Shown piece after piece: positions 1-7,776 of a DNA stretch of 15,746 bases. This DNA is from Pyronema omphalodes (taxonomy: Eukaryota > Ascomycota > Pezizomycetes > Pezizales > Pyronemataceae), in contig JAJJXM010000204.1 in NCBI GenBank assembly GCA_024516155.1, forward strand, positions 1 through 15,746, written 5' to 3'. The position numbers were made by a program, and so were the translations under genes. The first letter of the stretch is position 1. Each line of letters starts with the position of its first letter. Below the pieces are notes generated by a model. It worked only from the letters and a program-made list of their open reading frames with translations, was not told the origin of the DNA and ran no database searches.

Positions 1-227
1 TCTTCAGCACCTGATACTATCTCAAAGGACATGGAACTCGGCCCGTTGAGTATATAATCCCATCTCGTTTTTGCATCCTAAATATGATTAATTGCACAAT
101 TTCCCCACGACGCATATTGAAGCGAGCAACAACCCCACTTTCATCTCACGGGTTCCAAACACATTCCAGTCACAATTCTTCTTCCAATCCTTGACGATAT
201 ATAAGTAACCAAGCGGGGATACTAGGA
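1..227. other. Unassigned non-repetitive flank
   Basis: This is ordinary-complexity sequence before the first tandem array. Neither strand carries a long open frame or a motif I recognise. It could be the 3' end of a gene lying outside the window. Confidence 0.3.
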
Positions 228-232
228 TTGTA

Positions 233-578
233 TTTTCATTATCTATTATCCATTATCTATTATCTATTATCTATTATCTATTATCTATTATCTATTATCT
301 ATTATCTATTATCTATATTATCTATTATCTATTATCTATTATCTATTATCTATTATCTATTATCTATTATCTATTATCTATTATCTATTATCTATTATCT
401 ATTATCTATTATCTATTATCTATTATCTATTATCTTTCTATTATCTATTATCTATTCTATTATCTATTATCTATTATCTATTATCTATTATCTATTATCT
501 ATTATCTATTATCTATTATCTATTATCTATTATCTATTATCTATTATCTATTATCCATTATCCATTATCCATTATCTA
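233..578. repeat. ATTATCT heptanucleotide array
   Basis: About 48 near-perfect copies of the 7-bp unit ATTATCT run head to tail. A few copies are shortened or broken (near 312, 434 and 453), and ATTATCC variants occur at both ends. Variants concentrated at the edges are typical of slippage-driven arrays. The open frame across it on the plus strand is a by-product of the repeat and encodes only a repeating IIYYLLS peptide. Confidence 0.95.
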
Positions 579-667
579 CATTTTGTGTCTTGGAAATTTT
601 ATGGAAGGTTCATTAACGCTTATGGAGCAAGAAATGTCCGGAACTGAGGTTTGGATTATACTGGGGG

Positions 668-688
668 TTTTTTTTTAAAAAAAAAAAA
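668..688. repeat. T9/A12 palindromic homopolymer pair
   Basis: Nine T followed directly by twelve A. This could fold on itself or act as a poor nucleosome substrate, but no gene lies beside it. Confidence 0.6.
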
Positions 689-714
689 TTATTGAACTTA
701 TATTGAACTACCGT

Positions 715-860
715 TACAATACTACTACTACCATTATAAACCATTACTACCACTACCACTACACCACTACCAGTACAACCACCATCAAACCACCATCAAC
801 CACCACCACCACCATAAAACCACCATCAAACCACCATCAAACCACCACCACCTCCAAGTA
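715..860. repeat. CCA/ACT trinucleotide low-complexity tract
   Basis: Degenerate ACT and ACC/CCA triplets with an ACCACCATCAA sub-motif repeated several times. The plus-strand frame through it would be almost only Thr, Pro, His and Asn, with no recognisable domain, so I treat it as a repeat and not a gene. Confidence 0.75.
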
Positions 861-1038
861 TAAATACCAAAACCCACAGCAAACACAAACACAAAAAAAA
901 TCAAGCAAGAATCTACATAGACACAAGGCTTAAACCATAACCAAGTAACGTAACGTAATTAAATCTTTTTGCTTTTGTTATTGGATTCTTATTCTTTATT
1001 CTTTATTATGTTATGGAATTTACTCGAAATAGGGAAAA

Positions 1039-1179
1039 AACAAAATCCAAAATCCAAAATCCAAAATCCAAAATCCAAAATCCAAAATCCAAAATCCAAA
1101 ATCCAAAATCCAAAATCCAAATCCAAAATCCAAAATCCAAATCCAAAATCCAAATCCAAAATCCAAAATCCAAAATCCA
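1039..1179. repeat. AAAATCC heptanucleotide array
   Basis: About 20 copies of the 7-bp unit AAAATCC. Near 1119, 1140 and 1152 some copies lack one A, giving 6-bp variants. Plus-strand frames read a repeating KIQNPKS peptide and minus-strand frames a repeating FWILDFG peptide. Neither is a plausible protein. Confidence 0.95.
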
Positions 1180-1285
1180 AATATCCCCGGACCCTAATAC
1201 CTAAACTCCCCATAACCGCCCACCCACACAACCGCCCACTACGCACCCCCAGACCCCCAAATCGCCCAATAAATCCTATCCCGCT

Positions 1286-1335
1286 CCCCCTCGCCATCCC
1301 CGTCCCCGTCCCCGTCCCCATCCCCGTTCCCATCC
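1286..1335. repeat. CCCCGT hexanucleotide tract
   Basis: Short run of CCCCGT/CCCCAT hexamers within a C-rich stretch that follows the AAAATCC array. Confidence 0.7.
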
Positions 1336-1436
1336 ACCTCACCATTATCACCCTATCACTAGAATTTCCTATACCCCCAACACCTCGTAAACCAGCCGAA
1401 GCCCGTGTCTTGGATTGATCAGTACTGTGTTGATTA

Positions 1437-1512
1437 TGGGATGCTGGGGATGCAGATGGGGATGCAGGGGATGCTGGGATGCTGGGGATGCAGATGGGGA
1501 TGCTGGGGGGCT
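1437..1512. repeat. GATGCTGGG / GATGCAGATGGG repeat
   Basis: Degenerate repeat of GGGATGC blocks alternating with CTGGG and AGATGGG. The period is irregular at about 9-14 bp. Confidence 0.7.
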
Positions 1513-1704
1513 GGAAGTGGGGTTGGGATTGGTTAGTGATATGTAGAAGTGGAAGTGATAGAGATTATGAATAGTGAATAGGGACTACAAATATGCAACA
1601 TCACAACAATAACACCACAACAATAAGCCAACAGACAACGAGCAGCAAGAACAGCAAAAACAGTAGTGACAGTATCCAGGACGAAATCATATGTAGGCAG
1701 TACG

Positions 1705-1862
1705 GGGGAGGGGTGGGGGGGGGGGGGGGTGTGGGTTACCTATGTGATAACAGGGATGACGGGGATAACAGGATGATTGAGCTGGTCCAGATGTATTATG
1801 GCTGGATGTATTATGGCTGGAGGTTTGCTGGTGCGGGTGCGGGTGCTGATGCGGGTGCGAGT
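1705..1862. repeat. G-rich tracts: poly-G and GGTGCG repeat
   Basis: A G-rich segment with a run of 13 or more G (about 1714-1729) is followed by a GGTGCG/GGTGCT repeat at about 1828-1862, with two copies of TATTATGGCTGGA in between (about 1793-1822). The plus-strand frame here encodes Gly-rich low-complexity sequence only. Confidence 0.6.
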
Positions 1863-1876
1863 GCATTTTTTGATTT

Positions 1877-1998
1877 ATGATTATGGTTGATGGTTGATGG
1901 TTGATGATGGTTGATGATGGTTGATGGTTGATGGTTGATGATTTATGGTTGATGATGGTTGATGGTTGATGGTTGATTATGGTTGATTATGGTTGATA
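1877..1998. repeat. TTGATGG heptanucleotide array
   Basis: Mostly 7-bp TTGATGG units, with 3-bp GAT insertions that produce TTGATGATGG variants. TTGATTATGG variants occur at the right end. Confidence 0.9.
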
Positions 1999-2135
1999 TG
2001 CTGCTATGCTATACTGTGCTGCTGCTATTCCGTGCTGCTGTACTATCTCCCCGTACTGCGATAATCCGAATACCAATACCAGACCAGACCAGAACATTGC
2101 CAGAATCCAGGTTTTTACCTAGCCAGGTCCAAGAG

Positions 2136-2185
2136 CGTGTGCGTGTGCGTGTGTGTGTGCATGTGTGTGCGTGCGTGCGTGCGTG
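2136..2185. repeat. Alternating GT/GC tract
   Basis: About 50 bp of nearly perfect alternating purine-pyrimidine sequence built from GTGTGC, GTGT and GTGC units. It is followed immediately by a GAGAAAAA purine tract. The composition is that of a potential Z-DNA segment. Confidence 0.8.
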
Positions 2186-2293
2186 GGAGAAAAAGAGAAA
2201 AAGAGAAATAGAATTCTATTATAAGGACATTAAATCCCGCAGATATACAAGACAAGCAGAGAGTAATTGGATTTTGGATTGATACTGGGTTGA

Positions 2294-2438
2294 CGGGTTG
2301 ATGGTGATGGTGATGGGGTGATGGTGATGGTGATGGATTTCGTAATATCACAGCATCACAGCATCTCGAGACGGGAGATGGGGGATGGGGGATGGGGGAT
2401 GGGGATGGGGATGGGGGATGGGGGATGGGGGATGGGGT
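2294..2438. repeat. GGTGAT tract and ATGGGGG array
   Basis: A GGTGAT hexamer run (about 2300-2337) is followed, after a short CAGCATCACAGCATC stretch, by an ATGGGGG array (about 2370-2438) with two 6-bp ATGGGG variants in the middle. The regular G5 runs could form a G-quadruplex on the plus strand. Confidence 0.85.
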
Positions 2439-2621
2439 ATATCTACTCTTCCTCCTCGTCTTCGTCATGTAATAACACTCATCAACAAACCAAACCCCAC
2501 ATCTCTCCCACATCTCTCCCCCATCATCTCTTCTGTTCCCGTTAATTCGTCCCTTGTCTCTCCCACATCTCCCAAATGTCTTCATCTCTCCCCATCTTCT
2601 GTTACCGATAATTCATGTGTG

Positions 2622-2735
2622 ATTGATTAGCAGCGATTGATTAGCCATGATTGATTAGCGGTGATTAGCAGCGATTGATTAACGGTGATTGATTAGCCGT
2701 GATTCATCTGTGTGATTGATTCATCCATATGATTA
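2622..2735. repeat. GATTGATTAGC-type degenerate repeat
   Basis: Five or six imperfect copies of a roughly 16-17 bp unit, (C/G)GTGATTGATTAGC and relatives, decaying into GATTCAT variants at the right end. Confidence 0.75.
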
Positions 2736-2756
2736 ATAATTAATTACATCGTAACA

Positions 2757-2842
2757 GATACGAAACGAAAAGGTACGAAACAGACAAGGTACGAAACGAA
2801 AACGAAACGAAACGAGGGGAAACAAGAAACAAGAAACGAAAA
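2757..2842. repeat. ACGAA pentanucleotide tract
   Basis: ACGAA/ACAAGAA units with GGTACGAAAC interruptions. This purine-rich strand continues into the GGGAA array. Confidence 0.75.
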
Positions 2843-2954
2843 TGATCACAACAGAACGAGGAGGGGGAAACGAAGCAAGAAACGGAACAAAAACAGAAAC
2901 AAAGAAACGGAAAACCAGAAGAAAGAGGAGGGGGAAGGATACAAAAGAGAGGAA

Positions 2955-3150
2955 CGAAGGAAGGGAAGGGAAGGGAAGGGAAGGGAGGGAAGGGAAGGGA
3001 AGGGAGGGAGGGAAGGGAAGGGAGGGAAGGCGGTGCCTTTCCTTTCCTTTCCTTTCCCTTTCCTTTCCTTTCCTTACCTTCCTTTCCTTTCCTTTCCTTT
3101 CCTTTCCTTTCCTTTCCTTTCCTTTCCTTTCCTTTCCTTTCCCTTTCCTT
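2955..3150. repeat. Facing GGGAA and TTTCC arrays
   Basis: About 80 bp of GGGAA/GGGA units (about 2955-3030) are separated by only a few bases (around CGGTG, 3031-3035) from more than 110 bp of CCTTT units (3036-3150). The second array is the reverse complement of the first, so the pair forms a very long imperfect inverted repeat with almost no loop. Confidence 0.9.
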
Positions 3151-3261
3151 TTCCTTGCCTTTCGCTTCCTTTCCCCTTTACTTGGCTTCCCCGACCCTCA
3201 CCCCCAACAACCCAACCCTACCCACAAACCTGGGGTTTACATATTACCCACACAACAATCC

Positions 3262-3470
3262 AATACCCCCAATCTCCAATATCCAATCCAATCCAAATCT
3301 CCAATCCAGCAAAATCCAGCAAATCCAACCTCCAACCTCCAATCTCCAATCTCCAACCACACAACCACAAACCTCCAATCTCCAACCTCCAATCTCCAAT
3401 CTCCAACCTCCAATCCAACCTCCAACCTCCAACAATCCAACAATCCAACAATCCAACAATCCAATATCCG
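3262..3470. repeat. CTCCAAT/CTCCAAC array with CAATCCAA tail
   Basis: Intermingled CTCCAAT and CTCCAAC heptamers, with AATCCAGC and ACAACCAC interruptions. It ends in four 8-bp CAATCCAA units (about 3431-3462). All frames through it are low complexity. Confidence 0.85.
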
Positions 3471-3519
3471 CACACAATATCCATAAACAATCTCCAATAT
3501 TCACAAGCCGCACCCATAA

Positions 3520-4175
3520 ATATTCACCAGCAGAGATTGCCAAAACGTAAACTATCACCAGCCGTAATAAAGCGTCAACATGCTACATCTATTAGCTACA
3601 GCTATGGCTATAGCTATATCAATATCAATATTTTTAGCTACAGTTATAGCTACAGTTATAGCTACAATCTACAGCTATAGCATAGCTACAGTTATAGCTA
3701 TGGCTACATCTATAGCTATAGCTACATCTATATCAGCATCTATAGCTATGGCTAGCTATACTATTCACCAGCAGGGAGGAAATACTAAATATCACAAACA
3801 GAGATTAAAAGCGTGATATGATATTTACCAGTAAGAATTCAATGCGTCACCTTATCATCCTACTACACTACCTACGCTACATTATCTATAGCTATAGCCT
3901 GCCATCATCTATAGCTATAGCTACAGCCATAATATCACGAGCAGAGAGGAAATACGTAAATACACCAGCAGGAATTAAAGGCGTCAACATAGCTAATCTA
4001 TAGATACAGCTATGGCTATAGCTATATCAATATCAATATTTTTAGCTACAGTTATAGCTACATCTACTAGCTACAACTACAACTACTAGCTACATCAACA
4101 TCAACATCAACATCAACAATAGCTATAACATTCCCAACACCACACAAATAATAATCACCAGCAAAGATTCAAGGC
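3520..4175. repeat. Composite repeat: spaced CACCAGCAG...GCGTCA modules plus AGCTAT tracts
   Basis: Non-microsatellite modules of about 50-60 bp, running from (T/A)TCACCAGCAG to GCGTCA, occur from about 3522, 3768 and 3934. Shorter versions start at about 3829 and 4156. Between them lie tracts of AGCTAT/AGCTAC hexamers. A 57-bp segment is identical at 3597-3653 and 4005-4061, so at least one roughly 408-bp composite unit has been duplicated. Confidence 0.8.
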
Positions 4176-4213
4176 GTCACCATTATCAACCCACTACAAC
4201 CACCATAAAATCA

Positions 4214-4230
4214 CCCCCCCCCCCCCCCCC
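4214..4230. repeat. C17 homopolymer
   Basis: Seventeen consecutive C directly after the composite AGCTAT repeat. Confidence 0.95.
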
Positions 4231-4533
4231 AACAACAAAAACATAAAAAACCTATCCGACTGTACATATTAAAGAAATTTAATTACTATATTTTATAAAG
4301 TGTATGCTTGATTCTTTGTATTATATATCTCTGTGATTGTATTGTCTTTTTCTGTTGAGATGGGGATGGGATTGTGGAGAAGGAGTGGTTGGATTGTGCT
4401 TCTGTGGGCTTACTCCCCCGCACCCCCGCACCTCCGCACCCCTTCCACCTAAGCCCAGCACCCCCTACCCCCATTCACAACACACATCCCCCCTCCCCCA
4501 CCCACCCACCCCTCGCCCCCCACCCCCCTCCAC
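4231..4533. other. 3' flank of the ZIP gene, C-rich
   Basis: This non-coding stretch lies downstream of the ZIP stop codon. The half nearest the gene is C-rich on the plus strand (G-rich on the gene's strand), and the distal half is A/T-rich with TATATAAT-like sequence that could serve in polyadenylation. It holds a second copy of the sequence around the ZIP stop (about 4445-4462). No gene is visible. Confidence 0.5.
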
Positions 4534-6370
4534 CTAAGCCCAAGCACCAACCAGCGCCATACCCAACGCACCAGCCATAACCGCGACACAAGCCTGCACC
4601 CTCCTCCTCCCCGTCAACACGACATAACTCTCATCACTCAGAAAGTCTTCCGCCAGGAGTTCCACCAACCCCGCAAACAGCAATAACCCGGAAGAAATAG
4701 CATTCATAACGCCCACCATCAGAGTCCAGTTTGACTTTGCGGGTCGTAGAGGTGTCTTGTTAGTAGACCTATTGCTTGGCCTATTGGTGTGGTTGTGCCG
4801 TAGGCTAGACACATTAACCATGGTTTCCAACTACGGGGGGGGAAGAGGGTGATGGAGGAGATGCGGGAGCCTAGGGCTAGGCCTTCGAAGGTTTCTACGG
4901 AGGAGGGTTAGCAGTGGCTTTATAAAGAGGGGGGGGAATATACGGTGGAAGGTAATGGCGATAAGGAGGACGATGAAGTTACTACCGGTTGCTACGGATA
5001 ATGCCATACCGATGAAGACGCTATGGAATAGGATACCGGCTTCTAGTAACATTACTTGGAGGAGGTTTTTTTTTTGTTGTTGTTCTTCGGTTAGTCGACC
5101 TCTTCTTTCTCTTGGGTTGTTGATGCTGTGTTTTCTTGGTTGGGTGTTTAGACTGGCGAGTTCTGTGGCTCCGTCGTAGTCTTCGTCGTGGTCGGAGTGG
5201 TCGGAATGATCAGAGGATGACGAGGAGGGTGTGTCTTTGTAGCCTCCTCCTCCTCCTCCCCCTCCTCCTCGCTCAATACGTGTGAGTTGATGACCTATGC
5301 TACCGCTTCTTCTATGTCTATTCGGCGGTCTAATTCCGGCAGCAGAAGTTCTAGGGCTCCCACCCATAACCAAGCTAGCAACACTTGCTCTTCGTCCCTG
5401 TGGGAAGCCCTGATTAAACACCGGGTTGAAACCACCTGCCATTCCCGCAGCAGCTGAACCGCCAGAGCTTACGGGTCGTAAATTTGGGGATCCTGGCGCG
5501 ATGGATTCATAGTCAACACCCCGTGACATCCACCCATGGCTCCTCCGTTCATGGTGGAAAAAAACATCTCGATTGAAACAACGATGAAAACCGACATCAT
5601 CGCTATTAAGCCGGCCATGGCAGGGTAGCCGGTGTTCCAGAATGGTGGGAGACATGGATCGGTTAGGCTGGTGAAGGCGGTTGGGAGAAGGTGCACAAAC
5701 GCGGTGGCTATTAGGACGCCGGTACCGAAGCTGTGGGAGGTTAGAGATGTTTAATAGAGGTGGGTTGGGGAGTATCGGGGAGCTTTACTGTCGTGAGAGG
5801 AAGCTGTAGATGAGGTTAGCTTAGCTTCATAGGGATTTCTTGAGCTTGGTTGAGCTCTTGGAGCTTTAGATGGCAGAGATGCTTACAGAAAGTGATGTGG
5901 TACCCTTAGCTGTGGGACCTTCTTTACAATTAGAGGAAAGCTACACGCTGGTACAATTGGTCAATATCACGTCTTTAGTAGCTTCAGAAGCTTCGTTAAG
6001 GTGTAGCGTACATATTATACTTTGGATTAGGATTATGAATAGTGCGATGACATGTAATGGCAAGTCATAAGCGCCTTTTGATTTACCGCCGCATTCCTAC
6101 TCTCGGATATTGTTTCAGTTTGAGGCAGCGACAGAGGACGACAACTCTCGGCGAACGGAGGTTAAAAAAGTAAAGACATACGATTGTGGACCGCGTGAGG
6201 AGCTCGGGAGTAGATTGTACGCTTGAAGAGTAGCCTTTTTTTCCTGTTAGAAGCTGTCGCCTAATTGTCCATCTCCGTCTCTCATTCGCGTAGAAAAAAA
6301 ATTCGGGAGCTGTAGCTGTTTGCAGCCGGCTTGTACCTTCCAGGGAGTATATAGTTGCGGGGCCGCTCAT
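4534..6370 (-). CDS. ZIP-family zinc/iron permease (six exons; two frame corrections needed)
   Basis: Predicted plasma-membrane importer of zinc or a related divalent metal, of the fungal Zrt1/Zrt2 type. Exons read 6370-6182, 6096-6012, 5947-5887, 5803-5789, 5730-4944 and 4894-4534. Corrected length is 499 residues with eight membrane segments: TM1 near residues 76-96, TM2 118-136 (HFGTGVLIATAFVHLLP), TM3 153-174, TM4 343-363 with H353, TM5 368-390 with the HQTFEGLALG signature (H379, E383), TM6 404-424 (PWLMCLAYGTTTPIG), TM7 439-460 and TM8 479-499. An N-terminal CGG motif precedes TM1. The TM3-TM4 loop is long and has a Gly9 run and a DHSDHSDHDED metal-binding-like stretch (291-301). The start at 6370 has a good context (CACC before ATG). 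One base appears missing at about 5519-5522 and another at about 4719-4724. As written, the frame stops at 5469, so a pseudogene is the alternative. The family call is secure; the metal is inferred. Confidence 0.93.
4895..4943 (-). other. ZIP intron 5 (49 nt)
   Basis: Donor GTATAT, branch GCTAAC, acceptor CGTAG. It splits the Gln codon of the HQxFEG metal-site signature (C|AA). Reading through gives FHRIFPPLF, whereas splicing gives FHQTFEGLALG. Confidence 0.95.
5731..5788 (-). other. ZIP intron 4 (58 nt)
   Basis: Donor GTAAAG, branch TCTAAC only about 10 nt before acceptor CACAG. It splits the His codon of the RHFGTG motif (CA|C). Confidence 0.9.
5789..5803 (-). other. ZIP microexon (15 nt, exon 4)
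   Basis: Fifteen bases between two convincing introns encode FLSR plus parts of the flanking codons, completing the family motif FLFLSRHFGTG before TM2. The acceptor is CTACAG and the donor is GTAAAG. Skipping it would keep the frame but delete five residues. Without it the protein would read HHFLFGTG, losing the conserved RH pair. Confidence 0.85.
5804..5886 (-). other. ZIP intron 3 (83 nt)
   Basis: Donor GTAAGC, branch GCTAAC and acceptor CTACAG. It splits the codon at residue 112 and precedes the 15-nt microexon. Confidence 0.88.
5948..6011 (-). other. ZIP intron 2 (64 nt)
   Basis: Donor GTACGC, acceptor ACCAG. Splicing turns the broken end of TM1 into IIL-QSIISCSFPLIVKK, which matches the expected family pattern. 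Using the TAG acceptor 7 nt further on would put the join out of frame. Confidence 0.85.
6097..6181 (-). other. ZIP intron 1 (85 nt)
   Basis: Donor GTATGT, acceptor GTAG, and a CTGAAAC branch-like site about 20 nt before the acceptor. It joins a weakly conserved N-terminal exon in phase 0 to the ECGGKSKGAYDLPLH segment. This is the least certain junction because the first exon has no conserved sequence. Confidence 0.75.
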
Positions 6371-6420
6371 GGTGTGGAGGGGGGAGGGAGGGAGGGAGGG
6401 AGGGTGGGGGGCTGTGTGGT
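6371..6420 (-). promoter_or_regulatory. Pyrimidine-rich leader before the ZIP start
   Basis: On the gene's strand a CCCTCCCT repeat (plus-strand GGGA units at about 6379-6410) ends about nine bases before the ATG. CT-rich tracts near start codons are common in ascomycete genes. The opposite strand has several closely spaced G3 runs and could form a G-quadruplex. The regulatory role is inferred. Confidence 0.5.
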
Positions 6421-6670
6421 CGGTGTCTCTAAGCTCCGAGAAGAGTGGCTTTTGCTGGATTGAATTGTTCTCCCGTATGACGTTTAATTTCTTTGCCTCG
6501 AGCGCGCGGTTTCAAGGCGGCGTTGGTTGTTTGGTCGGTCGTTTGTGTGGTTGTGTCCTGGGCTCTGATCTGATCAGGTCGTCCGTCCTCCCCTTACCAG
6601 CTCTCGCCCCCGGATCCGCTCCCCTAAACGATTCGGGAGGACACGGGGCGGGACAGGGGTAGCGTGAAGC

Positions 6671-6711
6671 ATGGCGACGCGGACGACGCGGACGACGACG
6701 ACGACGACGAT
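6671..6711. repeat. GAC/GACGCG trinucleotide tract
   Basis: A short GAC repeat with two GACGCG interruptions at its left end. Confidence 0.8.
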
Positions 6712-7737
6712 GGCTGCACTCGCGACACTCGATTGAGCGTTTGAGGAGAATTTACAATGACGAAAGATGGGAAAAACCGGAGGAAACTGCAGGTGAGCGG
6801 GGAAAAAGATTGGAGAAAAAAAAAAGATGAGAAAAGCGAATTGAATAGAGCGGCAGCTTGCATATCGATTACGACGACTGTCGAGCTGGAAGAAACGGAA
6901 TATGCCTGATTCGGCCCCACTGAGAATGCCAAGAGTATGGGGAAACACAGAAGAGAAGGAGGATGAGGGGGAGGAGGAAGGCTGAGTGAGGAAGATACGA
7001 AAAAGAAATATCGGAGAAAACAGTTGCCGACATGTATTTTTCCATCTCCGCTGAGCTTTATCCCGAACAGCCGCCGAACATGGTTTCGTCCCCGCTCAGC
7101 TTGCTCACCTTTATCCCGAATAGTCCCACTTCGGCCCGATATTTCCGTTATATGTGAAATGCCTACGAAAAACAATAACAAACTCACCGGTGTGTCATAT
7201 GTTTCCCAGGGTCAAGTGCCGTCTCCGTCTTGGGACCACGTATTTTTCGATGATCTCCGTCTTGGTATTTGAACTAGAGTTACAGCTACTGTATACTCGT
7301 ACGTAAGAGCAACAATAGCACGTTCTGCTGAGACGGTGTTGATTTGAAAATGCTGATTTGACGCTGTTGATTCGAAGATGTATATAGATTGTATCATCAT
7401 TCTAAAAAGTGAGTTGTGTCATGTTCATTCGATGACTGCTGTTTGTGGATATCATTTTCAAAAGGATAATCATGGCGTCAGACCGTATCACTGGATGCTG
7501 CTATTTATTGATGGCTGCTGGCACTTTAAGCCCGATGGATGATTGCAGAATCGATGCAATGCAACAACAGGCGAACGAACAGATGAGAGAGATGATACGA
7601 AAAATAGACATTTTGTGTAACGCAGCACACTCCAAACAGAGATCAAAGTGCAACGCAGAACTGCATCACAAAAACACACATTGGACATGTCCGGTAACCA
7701 TTTCACATTTCCCCCCATTTCACCCATTCATTCACTC

Positions 7738-7776
7738 ATCCATTCCCCATTCCCCATTCCCCATTCCCCATTTCTC
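7738..7776. repeat. CCCCATT heptanucleotide array
   Basis: About five copies of the 7-bp CCCCATT unit between the two genes. It is a short member of the 7-bp class that dominates this window. Confidence 0.8.

Noticed and set aside
228..647. Open frame of 139 codons on the plus strand
   Set aside because: It is produced entirely by the ATTATCT array (repeating IIYYLLS) and has no non-repeat domain.
2842..3680. Several overlapping open frames of about 100-215 codons
   Set aside because: All are translations of the GGGAA, TTTCC and CTCCAAT repeats (Phe-Pro-Leu-Ser and Ser-Asn-Leu-Gln low complexity); none shows a domain.
5424..5514. An intron in the ZIP loop as an alternative to the frameshift at 5519-5522
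   Set aside because: A GTAAGC donor exists nearby, but joining it to the next AG gives a 37-nt intron and does not restore the downstream frame. A single missing G does.
6624..7187. 187-codon open frame on the minus strand between the genes
   Set aside because: Ser/Phe-rich, no recognisable motif, and partly encoded by the GAC repeat and CT-rich DNA. It is more likely upstream non-coding sequence of the ZIP gene.
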